Below are positions 40,732 through 49,700 of a DNA stretch of 64,000 bases, in pieces. Both the position numbers and the translations under genes were made by a program. Below the pieces are notes generated by a model. That model did not search any database and was not told the origin of the DNA. It saw only the letters and a list, made by a program, of their open reading frames with translations. The stretch comes from Echiichthys vipera (lineage: Eukaryota; Chordata; Actinopteri; Perciformes; Trachinidae): the NCBI GenBank assembly GCA_963691815.1, contig OY829667.1, positions 5,889,571 to 5,953,570 of the forward strand, in the 5' to 3' direction. The number at the start of each line of letters is the position of its first letter. The stretch's first letter is position 1.

Positions 40732-43700
40732 ACGCATACACACACACACACAGACAAATATACACACATATTCTATTTTCAACTTCCTGTTGTAAGGCCT
40801 AGGGAGTGTCAAACATTTCCTCCAAGGCCCAGTAAATGTAAGAACCCCCAGAACAAAAGAGCCAAACCACCGCAACATGTTAACTCCCTACACACACACA
40901 CATGCACGCAACACACACACACACACACACATGCACGCAACACACACACACACACACACACACCATACATGCATGCAAAGCTGCATGCACACACACATCA
41001 TAATGCTGGGCCAGCCGGTGAGGTGGAGGGTGACAGAACAGAGCACGCAACACTTAGTGTTTATTTTTTCGACATGGGCCGTTGGCATGGCAACCTGTAA
41101 CTTTTTTCTCTCTCCTTTCCAACTTCTCTTTTTCCCTCTCCCTCCCTTCATATTTCCTCCCAAACCTCCCATCTGCTTCTCTTCCCCAATTTGCTGCCTG
41201 CTCTCTCTCTTTCTCTCTTTTTTAAAACCCAAACTTTCTTTGTTTCACCTCCATCCGACTCTCCAAATATCATCTGACAACAATTACGTCGGGATTCTCT
41301 TCAACAGACGGCGTATTGTCCTGAATAACTACAACGACCGAGGGGATCGATGGAAAGCCATGAGAGAAAACCCAGAATGGGAGAACACAGTGTACGGAAA
41401 AAGAAAAGCGCGGCTAGTGAGAGAGGGGCCAGGAGGGAATGAGCTGGTCATGGTGTGGGGGTTTATGGAAGACCTAGGTTAGGCTGTATTGAAAATGTTT
41501 TGGGTTTTTTGTATACACAGAGGGTTTGGGGTTAACCACAGGGGAGGACAGAATGAGGATTACAAACAAGAAAGTGCTGTATTTTTCCGAATCATGAAAC
41601 ACTGCCTGAAATGACCTGACAACATGCATTCTACAAAAATCAGATATTCAAAGGTAAAACAAATGCCACGACTTTTTTGCAATTGTGTTTTGACTGAAGT
41701 CGGGAAGAATAGGTGGGGGGAGAATGGGCATTTAGGCAGAGAAGAGAGCAAGCACTTGTTGGGCGGAACAGAACCATAGACTGTATAAAAAGAGGTCCTC
41801 TCTCTCAACTTGATCCAATCTTGCTCACCTATGGGAGTCACCATCTTGTCAGACTTTGACTCCGCCTATTTTCCTCTTACCAAAAAAGGGCATGTATGTG
41901 ACGTTGGGCGGAGGGCGATACGTCCATCTGGCAGACGTGAAGTAAGGGCCAGAGACTAGCTGTCACTCAAGAGGCCGCACATCTAATTATTCATAAACTT
42001 GAACCTTCAATAACATAAAAACTAGCCTGGTACAAAAAAATTCACCGCCCTCAGTGTTGTCATGGAGACATGACCTAAACAATTAAATATGTTAAATTAT
42101 GCTTTCAAAACGGCCTGTTTAACATGGGGGTCAATGAGAAACTGCTCTACCATGAAACCTGCCCCTAGTGGACACTCGGACAACTGCAATTTTTGGCACT
42201 TTCTTATTGGATCAACCAAAAAATCGCTGTGGTTCGGGCTTGAACAGAACAGGAAAACAATCCACCCCTGGACTGAAAACTAAGGAGGAGAAAGCCCCTC
42301 CTCACCTGCACTGAAAACCTAAACTTTACCCAGACGAGCTGTATGTGAGAATGGAAATGTCTGAATCAGTTGGACCCTACATTAAATTGACTTCATCCTG
42401 CCAGTTCCCTAGTACAAAGTCAGTGTGAGAATTCACAGCGAGCAAGTGGGCGTGTTGTGTTTCTATCATGCGGCTGGTGTGAAACCAGTAGTAAACAATC
42501 ATTCAAGGGTGAAGTTGAAGGGTTATTTACACAAAGACGCCAATGAAAATGTTGAAATGGAGAGACGACGGTAAAGGCCAACAGCAAAATAAGACTTGGT
42601 TGTTTATGACCAAACTACAAAGAGCTATGTGACCGGGGTGTAATCCGCGTCATGCCCTGCCCCCTCGCTTAAACCAAACAGACTCTTTCCAGTAAGTGAG
42701 AAAGCATCTGACACAGACAATCTCCTGTTGTGTGCTGCATGTGTGAAAGGACTCTTTGGACAATGTCTGGACCTGATTCGTCGGACATTGCCCAGAGTTC
42801 ATGAGATTATACGGTTATATAAACGCGACAAGACGCTGAAAAAAGCAACACATCAGATCTACAGTATTACTCTGTTTGGAGACCTGCTCTGCTGTGGTTG
42901 CTCAGGGTCACTCCAACGATGTCAGGTTCTGTTTCCTAGCCACTCTCTCTTGGCTGTAAAGCAAAATTTTTCAACTGTGACTTCAGCCCTTCTGGCACCA
43001 ACAGCAGAGTGGCACCGCAGGGCTCAAATTCATGCAGCTTTACTTTCCCATAGTAACCAGAGAATTTTTGATGGGAGCTTTACAGCAACTTACGTAAATA
43101 ATGCTGAAGGCAGTTCAGTTTTCCAGAAGCAGAAGACCTCTGAGGTCACGTTAGTCCGTTGACGTTTCAGTAAACGAAACCTTCATTTGGAATTCGTCAC
43201 ACATAAAGTACTCTTATTAAAAGGACACAATTGCCCTAATTGTTCTTATTTATCTTGAAACAAGGGAAAACTCTGCCAGATGGTTGGCATGTCATACAAG
43301 TTTCCAAATAATTCTTGAGACTCTTAAAACAACGTAGAAAAAAAACCCTAACTGCACCATTCCACATTTGAAACGAATACTAACAGCTTTTTAAGCATTA
43401 ACGTACCAGTCTGTAAGATTTTCATCCAGGTAATTGTCTGTTAAGCTTCTGTCTATCAGAAAGTGAGTTAAAACAACTGTGATTGATCACATGACCCACT
43501 AATGAAAGCACCTGTATTTGCTGCTTTGCCGAGAAATACGTTCTGGCGACTTCCCCGCGCTAAAATGAAATGCGCTGCACAGTTAGTGATGCTTTTTACG
43601 TTATTCCCCTTCTCTCTTCTGACCTCCTATCAGTGTAGAGCATGTGAAGGCATCACACCGCATTGCTGCAGGTGAGAGCTGCCGATCTGCTGACGTCACA

Positions 43701-46700
43701 CAATCGACACTGTTCTTTTTCCAAAGAACTCTGGGAGATGAAGTCCCAGAGGCTCGCCCGAAATAACGTCTTACCACCAGAACGGCTGATAGAAACAAAG
43801 TATCTCAATTCTTATGGACTACAACTTTAAAGCCTTACGTTAGGCGCGCACTCTATACTCTCTAACTTCTGTAACAGTACACAAATGTTGCTGTGTAAAG
43901 ACGATTACATTGCACTTATGCAAAAGGGTCTCAGTGCATAGACTTTGGTCAACAACAGTCTGTCAGAGGGTACGTTGTAATAGGTGTCGTGGTCGTAAAA
44001 GAGGTTTAAACAGCCTTCTGGCTCACTGACAGAACATATTGAGTCTAGTAAAAGCACTGCAGGGGGTTTAGGGGATTGCAAAGCAAATCAGCAGGAACTT
44101 CCTCCAGGACTCTCTAATGTCCTTTAGTTTGCTTTCACAGCTCTTTATGTATCATCAGACTGACTGTAAATGCCAATATAACTGTGTGCAATGCTCTGTA
44201 CTTTCAACACTGTCTCCAGACGCAAGTTGAATCGGAACAACTCTGCAATTTGAGCCCAACTGGCTCAATAGAGCCCCTCAGGATATATGTGTGCCAGAGA
44301 ACACAACTCAGTACACCGCTCATTCATTGCTTAAGTGTTGTTACAAAGGCCACTCAGCTTTGGAGAGCTGTCCTACAAAAACATTTGAAATCCAATCAGC
44401 ATCGTATTATTTAATATTTTGTTGACAATGAGACTGGCAGATAGCTGAACTCAACGTAGTTTACTTAGTGACAAGTTAGCTCGCCTGCAACAATATTTGG
44501 TTTGGATGTGTGATGTACAATTGTATGCCACGAGCGCCGTTTCCCCCTGTTTTATTTCCTCGCCATTCCCTCTGTGTTTGCATGCCTGTACGCACAACTT
44601 TCAACAGGATATTCCACCGCTACAATCCAAAGAATGGAATTTCAGTCTGGAAGCACAATCACTCAAATACACAAGGAATGATGTCTAGTAGAGCGTGCCG
44701 TGGGTTTTGTCTGGGTAAAGGGTCAAGTTGATTCATCTATCCTTCACTTCTGTCTAAAATTACGCTACTTGTGCATCTAATGCAATTAGTCGCTCTTCTT
44801 TTCGATCACAGACCCTTACGTGCACATGAAACAAAGCAGCCTTGAGGAAATTTGTAAATTAGATTTCCTTTTGTACTCCAAGACAGAAGGAGCCTCTCAC
44901 GTAAAAAACCTGGTGCCTCTTCTTGAAGGGACTATAGGTGTAATGCAGTTACTCTTCAATCACTTAATGCTAATGCACTCAGGTGTCCTCCTTATTGCAA
45001 GTCCCTTTAGACAAATCTGCACATATGTAGCACGATGTGATGAAATGAATCTGGCATAGAGGCTTTGTTTTCCAGCACAATCGACAATTTCCCTGAAAGA
45101 ACGAGCTGTTTGCACATTATCACCAAATGAAAACCAAACTAGAAAGATGATGAAGAACACATTGAGTTAGGCGCTTAACAAAAAACACGATAGTTCATTT
45201 GAGGCATGCTAAGAAAAGCTTTCGCCAGTTCTGGTTTGTTATACAAGTTGATAGGCTCATTCATTGTTCGGGAGAAAGTGTAGAGAAGTAAAAGTACAGT
45301 TTGAAGTCAGATTAGAGTAGAACAGTAGATTGTTGGGGTTTTAACCAAATAACATTGTCTGCTAGCTAAAAAAGTGCTTATGCAAAGTATAGCATTGCAC
45401 AGTTTTTTCTTTTATAAAGAAAAACAGGTATATCCAAATTTGGTGAATTTAAATGTTTCAGAACAATGGAGAGATTAAGTGTTCCTTGTGAGAAAGTTCT
45501 CCTATTTCTTAAGCCAAATACTTTTGCGTGTTATCACTACATATTTTTGCATGTAATTTCCCGCCATTTAGTCTGATTTATACGGTCATGTAGTGAAGAG
45601 CAAGAAAGTCCGCGTAGGGATCGGATGTTGCGGATGGACGGGTCAAAGCAAATGCGTAACTTCCACCCAGGAGACAGTTGTTTGGTCCTGTGTGAAACCA
45701 AAAGTTATCGCTACATTGACTTCTGACTTACATTACAAAAAAACCAAACCATGCCCTATTCCTAAACTTAACCACATCATTTTGTTGCCTTAACATGACC
45801 AAGTAACTGAAGCCCCAATGTTAACATCTTTGAATTAGCGACTGTAATGGAGTGTCATAGTTTGATGCGTAGGGCTACCCAGTGCCTGGCCAAGCACCCG
45901 TATGTGACGAGTTGGGAATGGGAATGAGGTGACACATGGAAAGCATGACATACATAGACGCGGAATGTCCTTAAAAGTGGCATGCTTTAAACATCTGGTA
46001 TCACGTTGAAGAAGTATGATATGTATCGAAAAATGTAATTATAGAGAAATTCCAAGAAGTTATCACATGAGCAAAGTCATAAATAGTTAAATAGTGTTAT
46101 CGCCATTAAGCTATATCCAAGACAACAGAGCAAACTCCATCAAATGGAGAACAGGCAGTTAAGACCTCTGGAAAAATGTAAAAAAGATTAGGTAGACCTT
46201 GAGTAAGACAGAGTTTTCAGCTCTATTACTCACCGGAAAAAGTAACCCGGGAACTTAAGTGTATCCGTGTTCATATGGCACGTGTTGTGTCTGTGAGGAC
46301 AGTGTGAATGAAAGTGTATCCTCCTGTTTGTCTCAAACATGGACACATTGTACAGAATCAGGGTATGTCGATCTTGCGTCAGACTTCCTGTCTTTCTCTT
46401 GTTTACGCAGACTGAAACGGAATAAGCAGAAGTAGTCTTCCGTACAGAAGAGACAAGTCTAAAAATAGACAGACAAAATGGTAATAAAACCGAGGTGGAC
46501 CGACTCAAGTGGTTTTGCAATACTATATTGTGCTTGAACTGTCTGTTAGGAGACAGAAACGGACTGAAAAAAAGAAGCAGAGTGACAGAGAGACACCGGG
46601 AGAACCAGACAGCCCTACGGAGACGGAGGGTTCAGACAGAAAAAGGAAAAGAGAAAAGAAAGGAGGAGGAGGCTGACCGGTGGGAAAGATCGATGGGAAA

Positions 46701-49700
46701 CAAGAGCAGCAGCGGCTGTGATAGAAACCAGATGTAGACCCATACGGTGCATGAAGGACAGGGAGAGAGAGGAAGAGAGTTGGAGGCAGAGAGGAGCTCA
46801 GAGTCGATGACATGATTAGGAGCAAAAATGAGAAGGATGCAGACAGTGACAGAGGGAATAGAAAAGCAGAGGGGTAGAAAGGGAAAAGAAAGAGGCAGCC
46901 AGACAAAGAAAAAGGGAGGAAGAAAGAGAGGGCTGGGAGTGATTTCCTTTCCTAAATCTTCCTGTATAATCTTACCTGACCTACAGTAGGTCAAACAGCC
47001 TATATACAGATTGTTTTAGACTGCTTAAGTGGTACAGTCTGTCTGACTAGAGTGAAGGCAAGTTTCACAGCAGATGAGATTTCACACAAAACTTAGCCTC
47101 CATTCATCGTCTATTGCCTGCGACAAATGAGCATGGTGTTTTGTCACATCTATTGGCGTTATTGGTCTTCACAGTGTGTGACAATTCCTGATGCAACACT
47201 AGGAAACTTTTAGAGTTTCCTTGACGCAACTTTGAGAGGCTAAGGAGAATGTTAGCCTGCTAGCTTAGCTCTCTCTTGTAGCAAGATGCAGTATCTGGGT
47301 GAAGAGTGAAGATTAAATTCAAGTTCATTGCAGCTTGGGGACTATATCTGGAGCTCGGTGTATCAATTCTAATCTTTTTAAAACAAGGCTGTGAACGACA
47401 AAGGGTTAGCCATTTTCAACCTGTATCATAAACATGTGTTTCTGGGTCAATTTTTTTGTCAGCCAGTGGACAACATTCATTTGGAGTCCTCTTCCTCGCT
47501 CAGGTTCAGTCTAAATTCAGCAACCAAGAGGAAAAACATCTGGTTCTTAAAGTGTAATTCTGGCGCAAAATCATCCCTTGTTTTTTTTTTTTTTATCATT
47601 TACATCAAATAAGCCATCAAGGCAGTTTTTTTGTGCAACAACTATTAACGGAGAAATCCTGTAGAGTTGCCAATAGCTGGACGTGGCTAACACTGATTAG
47701 CTCGGCGCAGTATGGTGAAGGCATTACAACGGCTTTTTTAACCACTAATACTGCTCAAAATAATTTTAAAAAATACACTTAAAACATGTCTTTTGGATTG
47801 CATTTGATTTACAACAAGAGGAGCTGGTACCGGGGCTAGTTGGTAAGTCTTTCAAAACAATAAACTCTGGGTTCACTAACTACATTGTTAGTGTTTATCA
47901 TGCTACTGCAGAGGTTTGGTGTTATTTTTAGCAGTATTAGTGGTTAAAAAAGCCGCATTGATGCCTTCACCGTACTGCCCTGAGCTAATCAGTGTCCCGT
48001 CCAGCTGTTAGCGACTCTCCCGGATTTCTCTGTTAATAGTTGCTAATGGCTTATTGTCGATGGTTTATTCGATGTATATAAGTACCAAAAAAGAACATGG
48101 GATTTTGCGCAGTAATTACACTTTAAGCAGCTAAATGTTCCACTCTTTTCACCAGCTAGTTGCTAACTTTGTCTCAGTCTGGCGCTGGGCAGGTAGTGTA
48201 GAAAGGGTTTATCGGAGCCGTTTTCCACTAAAAAGAACTTTCTGCTGCAGCCAAAATATTGATTAGAGCACGCTTCGAGTCAAGGTTGGATTATTTCCAG
48301 ATTATATTTATGGCTTTTTCTGGATTTTAGGGCACTCCTCCAGTGCATGCTTAAAACGGGCAGATAGCTTGGCCTTGCTAGCAGCTTTCTGGAGAACCCC
48401 TCATCCACACAACTTGACACTGCGCTTTTCTTGAGTTCTGAGCAATACAACTGCTTTGACATAGTTGTATCCCTAGCCATGCTGAAGTATCATTTGCTAA
48501 CAAATAGCTATTTGGGATAAGGCTATTTCTGGGAACAAACGTGTTCTTACTGATGGTTGATGTGTTTGAGTTTGCTACAATGTGACAATCTCCGGCCTCT
48601 CTTTCTTCTTGAATGTACAGTAACAAGGTGTAATCTTAATATGCTACACAGTTTCTGCAAAACGCACTACCTATAAATATGTCCTTGGCTGGGTTCCTCA
48701 AGTGTGTCGTGCATCAGATGAATCAGTTATCAAGATGAAAAGCAAAGTAAAAAAAACGAAGCTGCACGGATGGCCAAATATAGATGCCAATGAAACAGCC
48801 ATAATCAGCAAATAGCTGCGTCAGAAGTACCCATTGGTCTGCGTGCTCTGTTTATGTCGGCGAGTCTTGACAATGACAGGAAACTCAGTTGAAGAAAGAT
48901 TCCTGAGATTGACAGCATCGCCGACCCTGTCTGGATTGTTCTCCTGCCGTTATCTCCACGCGCCTGGTACTCCAGGCAGGTTAAGAGACCCGTTTGCTAT
49001 AACTTTCATCTGATTTTTTATTTTTTTTCCCCCCTTGGCCAGACATGAGAGCTGGTACATCCCATTAGGAGTTTCAAAACCAGAGCTCACCAGGCAGAGG
49101 GAATGGAAATACCCTCTGCCACATATTCTTGGCAAAGGTCTCTGTGTGTGTCACTGGACTGTATGATGCATTTTCACACCTATGTGCATGTGTTTAGCAG
49201 CCATGCTTGTGTATTAACGAGTATGCAGGCACACATTCCTCGTGTGTTAAGTGTTTTTACTTCTTGGACACATGCTGGAGAACTGTTTGTTGGTTCCTGC
49301 AGCGTATACAGGTCTTGAATTCACTCTTTTGACCCGGGTGTTATAGGAAATGTTGCATTTCTTTACTTCGCTGCGACTATTCCCTTGTGTACATCTGTTA
49401 CTGTTTTCCACCCTAAAACTGATCTGCACATGTTCTTCCTTCCCCTGAAGTCCATGCCATCCCTTGTTCCCCCCTTTTCTGCCCCCCCTTTTCTCCCAGG
49501 TCCAATGTGGAAAATGCGGCATCACCGAAACCACTGTTGCTGCCGTCCAAGTCTCCTAAAATAAAAAGTAACCCTACCCTCCTCCTTTATTCCGCTACTT
49601 TCCCACTCTCCCTTTCTCTCTACTTCTTTCTCTTGCTCTCCCTGCCAAATTGCTCCACCCTGCTATGACACACAGAAGCAGGAATATCTATCTTTCTTTG

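Noticed and set aside
42728..43162. 144-codon plus-strand open frame in intron 1
   Set aside because: No recognisable domain, no splice context and no similarity to a known family that I can name. A frame of this length is expected by chance in a window this large.
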